Shown here: positions 40,919 through 47,827 of the stretch, piece after piece
How positions within the stretch are numbered: position 1 is the stretch's first letter
How the letters are laid out: the number at the start of each line of letters is the position of its first letter
Assembly (NCBI RefSeq): GCF_014229095.1
Contig: NZ_JAARZC010000003.1
Coordinates: forward strand, 248,001 to 312,000
Direction: 5' to 3'
From: Listeria cossartiae subsp. cayugensis
GTDB lineage: Bacteria; Bacillota; Bacilli; Lactobacillales; Listeriaceae
DNA: 64,000 bases
Notes under the pieces: model-generated
The model's database searches: none
What the model saw: the letters and a program-made list of their open reading frames with translations, nothing else
What the model was told of the DNA's origin: nothing
Translations under genes and position numbers: made by a program

Positions 40919-41317
40919 TTATTGGTTTTTTGAGTTTTCTTGTTGTTGGATTTCAGAAACTGTTTTTATATTTTCTTCGTTTTCAGTTTTCAGAAACTTT
41001 TCATCTACTTCTTTTGCAGAATTTACTATCTCTACTCCAGCTGAATCAAAGAGTCCAGCATCTATCCATAAATCTTCATCCCCATTTAGATAACCTTTAA
41101 TGTGAACTACACCAGTTGGATTTTCCTGTAAACTAGTTAAAGTAATTTCATTAATACCATTGTAATTATAATCGAAAAACGCTTCAATTCTTGGTTTTTG
41201 TTGAGTGAATATCTTGTTAGTATTTTGAATTTCATATTTTTTCCAAAATAAAAATCCACATAACAAACATAGCACTATGATTAAAATAGAGATGAGAATA
41301 ATAGGCTGTTTTTTCAA
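40919..41317 (-). CDS. Small membrane-anchored DUF1433-like protein
   Basis: 132 aa from TTG 41317, preceded by GAGGTGAAC. One N-terminal membrane helix (about residues 5-25) is followed by a compact domain beginning QKPRIEAFFDYNYNGINEIT. It contains PTGVVHIKGYLNGDEDLWID and ends in TVSEIQQQ. It resembles the DUF1433 family of small Gram-positive surface proteins as I remember it; function unknown. It is a tandem paralogue of the interrupted gene just upstream (41329-41697), with the same PRIE...YNYN core and the same C-terminal TVSEIQQQ. Confidence 0.78.
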   Translation of the reverse strand: MKKQPIILISILIIVLCLLCGFLFWKKYEIQNTNKIFTQQKPRIEAFFDYNYNGINEITLTSLQENPTGVVHIKGYLNGDEDLWIDAGLFDSAGVEIVNSAKEVDEKFLKTENEENIKTVSEIQQQENSKNQ

Positions 41318-41328
41318 AGAAGTTCACC

Positions 41329-41697
41329 TCAAGGATTTTTGTTTTTTTCTTGTTGTTGGATTTCAGAAACAGTTTTATTTATTTCGTTTTTACGCCAATT
41401 GCTAACATCTTTAGGGACACTAATGCTATTTTCAAAATGTTCATCATAAATAGTAGCACTGAAAAATAGATTTTCGTCATTATTGATAAACCCTTCTATG
41501 TATGGAATCCCCATAGGAGAAACTTTAACATGAGTAAAGCTCAATTTGTTAATATTGTTATAGTTATACTTCAAAAATTGTTCAATTCTAGGGGCTTCTT
41601 TTTCTATGATTTCTTGATGTTTTTTCAAAATTATTTATCCACCAATGCAACTAAGTATTATAATAATGAAAAAAATTATAATATTTCTTTTTTTCAT
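41329..41697 (-). pseudogene. DUF1433-like lipoprotein gene interrupted by an in-frame TAA
   Basis: ATG 41697 follows a strong GAGGTG and starts MKKRNIIIFFIIIILSCIGG, a lipoprotein signal with lipobox-like ILSC. It meets TAA at 41637-41635. The same frame then reads on from TTG 41628 as MKKHQEIIEKEAPRIEQFLK, a 99-aa body paralogous to the next gene. A single base change therefore separates the export signal from the mature domain. Reinitiation at TTG (GGTGG lies 10 nt upstream) could make a cytosolic form. Either a recent nonsense mutation or a sequence error. Confidence 0.75.
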
Positions 41698-41814
41698 ATG
41701 TTCACCTCATAAAAATAATAACATAGAAAAGGTCTGGATGTGAGTGGAATTAAAAGATGATACAAATTGAAAATTTAATCTATGACTGCAAAGCGTCTCT
41801 AAAATTAGATAAAT

Positions 41815-41851
41815 AAAAAACCTGCTACCATAATCGGATAGCAGGTTTTTC
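41815..41851. terminator. Terminator of the C39-like peptidase gene
   Basis: CCTGCTA and TAGCAGG form a stem flanked by A-run and T-run; it lies just beyond the stop of the minus-strand gene at 41853. Confidence 0.87.
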
Positions 41852-41852
41852 C

Positions 41853-42680
41853 TCAATAAGAAATCGCGCGTTTTGCTTGTTTGCTCCAACAAGTATTAAA
41901 ATAACTTTGCGAAATTCGGGCGTTTTTTTGGCCAGACCAGCTGTCGTTGTAGTAAAAATTATTCTTATCATACCCGGTAATAGTGATTGCGTGGACAGAA
42001 AAGCCGTGGAAATTACTAACCCAAGCCACAACGGGACGTTTTTTATTCAACTGATTTTTAATGCCGCCTAAATTCGTACCAGTCATATTTTTCGCAGTGC
42101 CGGTATATTTTTTCACTTGATTCACCAAAGCGGGAGGATAAATTGTCCAGCCACTTTTAGAAAAAGGATTTCCAACGAAACCATAATTCGGATTGGATTT
42201 ATGTCGTTTCATTTCTTTCGCGAGTTTGACTTTATCGACATTTTTCCCAGCATAGCGCAGCATCATCGCAATGTTTGTGATTTCGCAGCCAGTTGGTAAT
42301 TGCGGGCGCTGAACGATTAGAGGTACGTTCATTTGTACAATTTTTGGCGTTGACGGTGCTGGTGTGGGAGCTGGTGCGGCGGTTGCAACTTTTACATATT
42401 TCCCAGATACGTAGCCGTTTTTCCCTTTAAAACTAAAGCGATACCAGTTATTGGATGTTTTGGCGATCGCTTTGAATTTTGTATTATTTTTAAGCCAGCC
42501 GACAACTTTTCCTGATGTGGCGTTGGTTGAACGAACATTAAGGCGTGCGGTTGTTACCATTTGCTTGTTTATTACCGTTTCCTTTGCCGCCGCCTGACTC
42601 GTTGTAGAAACACTAAATACACTTAAAACTAATCCCAAGACGAGTATCCATTTCCCCCATTTTCCCAAAAAAGTCCCCAT
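41853..42680 (-). CDS. Secreted SH3b plus C39-like peptidase protein
   Basis: 275 aa. A signal peptide ends near SQAAA (residue 32). Residues 42-98 form a bacterial SH3b domain (ARLNVRSTNATSGKVVGWLK), a cell-wall binding module. A Pro/Ala linker follows, then a C39-like papain-fold domain with Cys132 (LPTGCEITN), His230 (FSVHAITITGY) and Asn245/Asp246 (FYYNDSW). It is probably a wall-associated cysteine peptidase. Single-gene unit; the target is unknown. Confidence 0.88.
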   Translation of the reverse strand: MGTFLGKWGKWILVLGLVLSVFSVSTTSQAAAKETVINKQMVTTARLNVRSTNATSGKVVGWLKNNTKFKAIAKTSNNWYRFSFKGKNGYVSGKYVKVATAAPAPTPAPSTPKIVQMNVPLIVQRPQLPTGCEITNIAMMLRYAGKNVDKVKLAKEMKRHKSNPNYGFVGNPFSKSGWTIYPPALVNQVKKYTGTAKNMTGTNLGGIKNQLNKKRPVVAWVSNFHGFSVHAITITGYDKNNFYYNDSWSGQKNARISQSYFNTCWSKQAKRAISY

Positions 42681-42735
42681 AATTTCCCCCTTTGATACAG
42701 ATTACTTATGTATACCCTGTTTTTGAAAAATAAAA

Positions 42736-42773
42736 AGAAAACGCTTGCATAAATGAAATACCCGTGTTACTAT
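42736..42773 (+). promoter_or_regulatory. Promoter with overlapping cre upstream of the GntR gene
   Basis: TTGCAT (42745) and TACTAT (42768) are 17 bp apart. AGAAAACGCTTGCA at 42736-42749 fits the CcpA cre pattern and covers the -35 hexamer, so glucose should repress this PTS region. Confidence 0.8.
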
Positions 42774-42780
42774 AAAAATG

Positions 42781-42796
42781 AACTTAACGTGTTAAC
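42781..42796. promoter_or_regulatory. GntR operator, copy 1
   Basis: AACTTAACGTGTTAAC occurs here right after the predicted transcription start and again at 42877. The core TTAACGTGTTAA is a near-perfect inverted repeat, as expected for a HutC-type GntR site. Confidence 0.8.
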
Positions 42797-42876
42797 CGGT
42801 TATTAATAAAAAGTTCAGTGATAGCAACCGAATTCAAGTTTGCAATCAAAAAATTATCATGGTACCATTAACCTAA

Positions 42877-42892
42877 AACTTAACGTGTTAAC
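42877..42892. promoter_or_regulatory. GntR operator, copy 2
   Basis: An exact repeat of the 16-bp AACTTAACGTGTTAAC, 96 bp after the first copy and about 28 bp before the regulator gene. The 96-bp separation is compatible with looping. Supports autoregulation. Confidence 0.8.
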
Positions 42893-42920
42893 GCGCGGGA
42901 TGCTTTAGGGGGAAATTGTT

Positions 42921-43661
42921 ATGGCAGAACCAAAATACTCTATTATAATCAATGATATTAAGCGATTAATTAGTGATGGAACTTTTAAGCCTGGGGAAAA
43001 AATTTATTCAGAAGATGAACTGAAAAAGAAATATAATGTTAGTAATACGACGGTTGTGCGCGCATTACACGAATTAGTACGAGCTGGGATTTTAGCGCGT
43101 TATCAAGGAAAAGGCACCTATGTCAGTAAATCGATTATTAACGAAGAAGTTATTTTTAATGAGTATACAACAGTGCCGAACGGAAGATTCAATCGTAAAA
43201 CAAAAATTGCTAATGAGCACACAAGAGTTGTAGCAATTAATGAAATTCAGGATGCGCGAATCGCTAAAAAATTACAAATCCCACCTGAAAATATGATTGT
43301 TCATTTTCAACGAATCCGCCTTATTGATGATTTACCTTGGACTGTTCAAAACAACTATATGGCAAAATCTAATTTGATCAATGTCGATTTAACAAATTTT
43401 GAAAAGTTTAATTCTTTATCTGAAGTGATTAAAGAGCTTTATGACATTAATATTTTGCACGAAGCGATGAAAGAGAGAATTGAAGTCGAATTTCCAGTAA
43501 AAGATAAAAATAATTTCAAATTACTCGAAATTGATACCGAATTACCACTTTATCATATTGAAAGAATAACTTATGTGCCAGAGGGGCAACCCTATGAATA
43601 TATTGAAAGTTATTTACGGCATAATTTTTACTCTATTGAAATTGAAAAGAAAAAACAATAG
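42921..43661 (+). CDS. GntR/HutC-family transcriptional regulator
   Basis: 246 aa. N-terminal winged helix (residues 8-75: GTFKPGEKIYSEDELKKKYN, VSNTTVVRALHELVRAGIL), then a UTRA effector domain with MIVHFQRIRLIDDLPWTVQN and PLYHIERITYVPEGQPYEYIE. UTRA domains usually bind a phosphosugar. It heads the mannose-type PTS operon, with two operators in front and the EIIA gene 15 bp behind. Confidence 0.93.
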   Translation: MAEPKYSIIINDIKRLISDGTFKPGEKIYSEDELKKKYNVSNTTVVRALHELVRAGILARYQGKGTYVSKSIINEEVIFNEYTTVPNGRFNRKTKIANEHTRVVAINEIQDARIAKKLQIPPENMIVHFQRIRLIDDLPWTVQNNYMAKSNLINVDLTNFEKFNSLSEVIKELYDINILHEAMKERIEVEFPVKDKNNFKLLEIDTELPLYHIERITYVPEGQPYEYIESYLRHNFYSIEIEKKKQ

Positions 43662-43676
43662 AAGGGGGTTAATTAC

Positions 43677-44078
43677 TTGGATTATATTATCGCAGCACAT
43701 GGCCGGTATGCGCAGGAAGTGAAAAATAGCTGCCAAATGATTACTGGCCAAACAACCAATATTTATGCAGTTACTTTTACCGAAGAAATGGGGGTGACAG
43801 ATGTAATAGATGCCTACACGGCAGTTTATTCACCTACAAATGAAACCGCTATCATTGTCGATATTGTTGGTGGAACTCCGTGTAATGCAGCTCAAATGTT
43901 TCGTGCAAAAAATCCAGAAGTTAAAGTCGTATCAGGTTTGTCGTTAGGATTAATCATTCCACTTAGCCTTGGAGAAAGTTTAGAAGGGGCAATGCTTGGA
44001 GCGAAAGAAAATATTCAATTTGTAGAGCAGAAAGCAAATAATACAACAGTAACCGATGATGGGGAGGAAGAGGACTAA
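43677..44078 (+). CDS. PTS mannose/fructose/sorbose family EIIA component
   Basis: 133 aa from TTG after GAAGGGGGT. The fold start MDYIIAAHGRYAQEVKNSCQ puts the phosphorylated His at residue 8, and VDIVGGTPCNAAQMF is the typical second motif. It accepts phosphate from HPr and passes it to EIIB. Its stop overlaps the EIIB ATG. Confidence 0.94.
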   Translation: MDYIIAAHGRYAQEVKNSCQMITGQTTNIYAVTFTEEMGVTDVIDAYTAVYSPTNETAIIVDIVGGTPCNAAQMFRAKNPEVKVVSGLSLGLIIPLSLGESLEGAMLGAKENIQFVEQKANNTTVTDDGEEED

Positions 44079-44566
44079 TGGGAAGTAACGGAATTAAACA
44101 CGTACGCGTAGATGAAAGACTGATTCACGGGCAAGTAGCAACAATGTGGACAAATACTATAAAAGCAACGCGAATCATGATTGTTGATGATGCTGTTGTG
44201 AAAAATGATATGGAAAAAATTGCCCTAAAAACCGCAGTGCCGGCTGGTGTTAAATTAAGCATTTTGACAGTCAAAGGTGCAGCAACTAATATCAATAATG
44301 ATAAATACGCAGGGCAGCAAGTTTTCTTAATCGTAAAATCACCTCATGCTCTTCGCGGTTTAGTGGATGCGGGCGTAGAACTCCCCCAAATCAATGTTGG
44401 TAATATGTCGACGAAAGCAGGAAGTCGCCAAATCAAAAAATCAGTAAGCGTGACGGATGAAAATTTGGAAGATTTTGATTACTTATCTCAAAAAGGCATT
44501 AAAATCACTGCTCAAATGGTTCCAAGTGAAGATGCAGTTGAATTTGCAAGTTTATTAAAAAAATAA
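44078..44566 (+). CDS. PTS mannose/fructose/sorbose family EIIB component
   Basis: 162 aa. The phosphorylation motif VRVDERLIHGQVATMW puts His at residue 17, and RIMIVDDAVVKNDMEKIALK follows, both typical of this family. It phosphorylates the sugar as it passes EIIC/EIID. It overlaps EIIA by 1 bp and lies 22 bp before EIIC. Confidence 0.95.
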   Translation: MGSNGIKHVRVDERLIHGQVATMWTNTIKATRIMIVDDAVVKNDMEKIALKTAVPAGVKLSILTVKGAATNINNDKYAGQQVFLIVKSPHALRGLVDAGVELPQINVGNMSTKAGSRQIKKSVSVTDENLEDFDYLSQKGIKITAQMVPSEDAVEFASLLKK

Positions 44567-44588
44567 GTAGTAAGAAGGGAGAACTACA

Positions 44589-45392
44589 ATGGATTTAGCA
44601 GTTTGGCAGATTATATTGTTAGTTATACTTGCAGCTTGTACCATTCTTGATGCTTTAACTTTAGTAATAGGACTTAATTTCCCTGTAATAACAGGAACGC
44701 TTGCTGGACTCATTATGGGTGATATGGTGCTCGGACTTGCGATTGGGGCAACGTTACAGCTGATGGTTCTAGGTGTTGGTACATACGGAGGCGCGTCGAT
44801 TCCTGACTTTACAACTGGAGCAATCGTAGGGACAGTATTTGCCGTTTTATCCGGTCAGGATGCGGAATTTGCGATTGGGCTTGCGATTCCAGTGGGGCTT
44901 TTAATGGTTCAATTAGATATTTTAGCAAGATTTACCAATACATTTTTCTTGCACCGGATTGATACTAACATCGCTTCGGGAAATATCTCGGCGGTTAAAC
45001 GGAATATTTGGTACGGAGCATTACCATGGGCTTTATCACGTGCGGTTCCAGTATTTATCATGCTGACTTTCGGACAAAGCGTGGTTGATTTTATTCTTAA
45101 TGAAATTCCAGAATGGCTGATGGGCGGACTTCGTGTAGCTGGTGGCATTCTTCCAGTAGTTGGTATCGCGATTCTCCTTCGTTATTTACCAACAAACAAA
45201 TTCGTTGCCTATTTGATCATTGGTTTTGTAGCCGCGGCCTATCTAAAAGTACCGATGCTAGGCGTAGCGCTAATTGGTGTGGCTTTAGCAATCATTTACT
45301 TCAAACAAAATTTCAAAAATCCAGTAGCTGTAGGAGCAAATGGCGCAGCGCTAGTTGGGGAGGAGAATGAAGATGGCGAATACGAAGACTGA
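44589..45392 (+). CDS. PTS mannose/fructose/sorbose family EIIC component
   Basis: 267 aa with several membrane segments; GLAIGATLQLMVLGVGTYGG and IPDFTTGAIVGTVFAVLSGQ are typical. It forms the translocation channel with EIID. The tail is acidic (GEENEDGEYED) and overlaps the EIID start. Confidence 0.94.
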   Translation: MDLAVWQIILLVILAACTILDALTLVIGLNFPVITGTLAGLIMGDMVLGLAIGATLQLMVLGVGTYGGASIPDFTTGAIVGTVFAVLSGQDAEFAIGLAIPVGLLMVQLDILARFTNTFFLHRIDTNIASGNISAVKRNIWYGALPWALSRAVPVFIMLTFGQSVVDFILNEIPEWLMGGLRVAGGILPVVGIAILLRYLPTNKFVAYLIIGFVAAAYLKVPMLGVALIGVALAIIYFKQNFKNPVAVGANGAALVGEENEDGEYED

Positions 45393-46194
45393 GCAGGATT
45401 TTGAGAAAGTACTCAAGAGACGCGATTTAATAGCAGCAAACTTTCGTTGGTTGTTTGCCAGCCAAATCTGTTGGAACTATGAGCGAATGATGTCGACGGG
45501 TTATCTTTATAGTATTATGCCAACACTTCGGAAGCTTTACAAAACAGACGACGATTTAAAAGATATGATGAATATGCACAACCAATTTTTCAATACGAAT
45601 CCTATGGTCGGCGGTCTGATTCTAGGGATGGATATGGCGATTGAAGAACGAGAAAAGAAAGCTTCAAAAGAAGTCGTAACTGGTTTGAAAACTGGTTTAA
45701 TGGGACCGTTTGCTGGTGTTGGGGATACGATTTTCGGGGTAATTTTACCGACGATTTTTGGATCCATTGCCGCATATATGGGCCTTCAAGGTAATGTAAC
45801 AGGTGTGGTTATCTGGGTATTAGTTAATATTTTGGTTGTTGGAGCTAGATTTACCTTACTTCCACTAGGATATAAGCAAGGCGCGAAACTGGTAACGGAA
45901 TTTGCAGACAGACTTAACGCGTTAACCGATGCAGCTATTTTACTTGGGGTCACGGTCGTCGGGGCTTTAATACCAACCGTAATCAAAGCAACCGTGCCAT
46001 TTGTTTATAAATCAGGAAAAGTAGAACTGAAAATGCAAGACATGCTCGATCAAATCATGCCTTCACTCGTTCCAGTCTTACTCGTGGCGCTAATCTATGC
46101 ACTTTTAGGCCATAAAAAAATGACATCTACGAAAGCAATTTTATTAGTAATGGTTATTGCGATTATTTTATTCAACCTAAAAATTCTAGGTTAA
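45373..46194 (+). CDS. PTS mannose/fructose/sorbose family EIID component
   Basis: 273 aa from ATG 45373, 9 nt after GGGGAGG; an ATG at 45367 is too close. Family motifs include RWLFASQICWNYERMMSTGY, HNQFFNTNPMVGGLILGMDM and MGPFAGVGDTIFGVILPTIF. It completes the four-component permease. A perfect palindrome resembling the upstream GntR operators lies inside the gene at 45914-45925. Confidence 0.94.
   Translation: MANTKTEQDFEKVLKRRDLIAANFRWLFASQICWNYERMMSTGYLYSIMPTLRKLYKTDDDLKDMMNMHNQFFNTNPMVGGLILGMDMAIEEREKKASKEVVTGLKTGLMGPFAGVGDTIFGVILPTIFGSIAAYMGLQGNVTGVVIWVLVNILVVGARFTLLPLGYKQGAKLVTEFADRLNALTDAAILLGVTVVGALIPTVIKATVPFVYKSGKVELKMQDMLDQIMPSLVPVLLVALIYALLGHKKMTSTKAILLVMVIAIILFNLKILG
45914..45925. 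promoter_or_regulatory. Possible intragenic GntR operator in the EIID gene
   Basis: TTAACGCGTTAA is a perfect palindrome differing at one central base from the core TTAACGTGTTAA of the two upstream operators. It also shares the leading CT and the trailing C. It may be chance, or an auxiliary site about 3 kb downstream. Confidence 0.4.
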
Positions 46195-46221
46195 AATATG
46201 AAAATTGGAGGAATAGACAAA

Positions 46222-46926
46222 ATGGGATTAACATTTTTTGACAAAGCGCGTGAATTAACGGAGGAACTAGAAAAAACACAGGCGGAAAGTATTCATCAAG
46301 CAGCAAAATTGGTGGCAGACAGCATTATGAATGACGGGATTATTCAAGCATTCGGTAGCGGGCACTCTTATGCGGCGGCCATTGAAGTATGCGGGAGAGC
46401 GGGCGGACTTATTCCATCGAAGGTTATTATGGACCCGGCTGGCGGATACTATGAATCTATTGAGGGCGTTGGTTCCTTGCTGACTCATAGATTACAAGCG
46501 AAACCAAATGATATCTTCTTCCTTATATCTAATTCAGGTCGTAATCCGATGGGAATTGAGCTTGCGGAATGGATTAAATCGCAAGGTTGCAAATTGATAG
46601 TTGTAACAGCGCTAGATGCCTCGCAAACAGCCGCTTCTAGACATTCTTCTGGAAAACTGTTGTATGAATTTGCGGATGTTATTTTAGATAATCGTTCAAT
46701 CCAAGGGGATGCGGCACTTGAATTAGATGGATTAGAAGGAAAAGTTTGCGGAACTTCTTCATTCTCAGCCGTTCTACTTCTCCAACAAACAATCTATGAA
46801 GCAGTAGAACTTATGCTTGCAAAAGGCTATACACCGCCAGTTTATCGTAGTGCTAATATTGATGGCGGCTACGAATACAATTTTGCGATTGAAGATAAAT
46901 TCGCTGATCGGATTTTCCACTTATAA
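46222..46926 (+). CDS. SIS-domain phosphosugar-binding protein
   Basis: 234 aa from ATG 46222 after GGAGG. The SIS fold shows [20 protein letters not shown] and [20 protein letters not shown], resembling the UPF0309/GmhA-like group. Such proteins isomerise or sense phosphorylated sugars. It closes the PTS part of the operon, so its ligand is probably the phosphorylated PTS product, perhaps an amino sugar. Confidence 0.88.
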   Translation: MGLTFFDKARELTEELEKTQAESIHQAAKLVADSIMNDGIIQAFGSGHSYAAAIEVCGRAGGLIPSKVIMDPAGGYYESIEGVGSLLTHRLQAKPNDIFFLISNSGRNPMGIELAEWIKSQGCKLIVVTALDASQTAASRHSSGKLLYEFADVILDNRSIQGDAALELDGLEGKVCGTSSFSAVLLLQQTIYEAVELMLAKGYTPPVYRSANIDGGYEYNFAIEDKFADRIFHL

Positions 46927-46981
46927 TAAAAACGGGCGCGAAAATGAACGTTGTTTTTGCGCTTTTTTTGGAGGCTAGACG

Positions 46982-47623
46982 ATGGTTTTAAAAGAAGCGT
47001 GTATTGAAAATACTACTAACTTGGCAAAGGTTATTGCTGCTGGAGCTAATCGAGTGGAGCTTTGTGATAATCTGGCGGAGGGCGGGACTTCTGTTAGTTA
47101 CGGGGTTGCGAACTATGTGGTACGAGTTTGCCATGAACAAAATGTGAGCGTAATGGCGATGGTTCGTCCTCGAAAAGGTAATTTCAGCTATACAAAAGAA
47201 GAAATTGCGATTATGCGCGAGGATATTTTGATGTATAAGAAAATAGCGGTTGATGGTGTGGTTTTTGGCTGTATTACGGATGCAGGATTACTAGATAAAC
47301 CAGCCATAAATGAGTTGATAAAGGCGGCGAGAGGTGTCGAAGTGACTTTTCATATGGCATTTGATGAGTTAATAGAAACGGAAAAATTACCGGCGATTGA
47401 TTGGCTAGCAGAGCAAGGTGTCACGCGAATTCTTACGCACGGCGGGGACGGGGCAAAACTTCCAGAAGAAACCTTTGTCAATTGGCGAAAATACATCGAT
47501 TACGCAGCGGACCGAATAATTATTTTACCCGGTGGCGGGATTAAATCACACAATATAAAATGGATTTTAAAAGAAACCGGAGCAGCTGAAATCCATGGCA
47601 CTGACTTGTTTGGGGAGCACTAA
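46982..47623 (+). CDS. cutC: CutC family protein
   Basis: 213 aa, TIM-barrel fold typical of CutC: KEACIENTTNLAKVIAAGAN, RVELCDNLAEGGTSVSYG, VMAMVRPRKGNF and RILTHGGDGAKLPE. The family was linked to copper tolerance, but the evidence is weak and other roles are likely. It lies 55 bp after the SIS gene with no terminator between, so it may belong to the PTS operon and act on its sugar. Confidence 0.9.
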   Translation: MVLKEACIENTTNLAKVIAAGANRVELCDNLAEGGTSVSYGVANYVVRVCHEQNVSVMAMVRPRKGNFSYTKEEIAIMREDILMYKKIAVDGVVFGCITDAGLLDKPAINELIKAARGVEVTFHMAFDELIETEKLPAIDWLAEQGVTRILTHGGDGAKLPEETFVNWRKYIDYAADRIIILPGGGIKSHNIKWILKETGAAEIHGTDLFGEH

Positions 47624-47656
47624 AACTCCCCAAATAAATTTATTTTAAAAAAAGGG

Positions 47657-47685
47657 TTGCAACCGTTTTCTTTATATGATATATT
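47657..47685 (+). promoter_or_regulatory. Promoter with embedded cre for the beta-glucoside PTS gene
   Basis: TTGCAA and TATATT are 17 bp apart. TGCAACCGTTTTCT at 47658-47671 fits the cre consensus and overlaps the -35 box. Confidence 0.75.
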
Positions 47686-47699
47686 TATCTCATCACAAA

Positions 47700-47728
47700 G
47701 GATTGTTACCAATTCATTGGGCAAAACC
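47700..47728 (+). promoter_or_regulatory. Ribonucleic antiterminator (RAT) site for a BglG/LicT-type regulator
   Basis: The stretch begins GGATTGTTACCAATTC, continues ATTGGGCAAAACC and matches the RAT consensus for BglG/LicT/SacT regulators nearly throughout. Its 3' end overlaps the 5' arm of the following terminator, exactly as the mechanism requires. The antiterminator gene is not in this window. Confidence 0.9.
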
Positions 47729-47786
47729 TAAGCTGATTTGAAGGACACGTATATACGTGGAGTCCTCGAATGAGCTTAGGTTTTTC
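47725..47786 (+). terminator. Leader terminator controlled by the RAT
   Basis: AACCTAAGCT (47725-47734) pairs with AGCTTAGGTT (47773-47782), with an inner hairpin around ACGTATATACGT, then TTTTTC. It stops transcription about 40 bp before the PTS gene unless the RAT is bound. Confidence 0.92.
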
Positions 47787-47827
47787 TTTTTGCCCAAAAA
47801 ACCAAAAAGAGGAAGGAAGTCGTCAAA

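Noticed and set aside
40919-41697. Tandem small surface proteins as a toxin-immunity pair
   Set aside because: The two proteins are paralogues of one family, not a toxin with an unrelated partner; no toxic motif seen.
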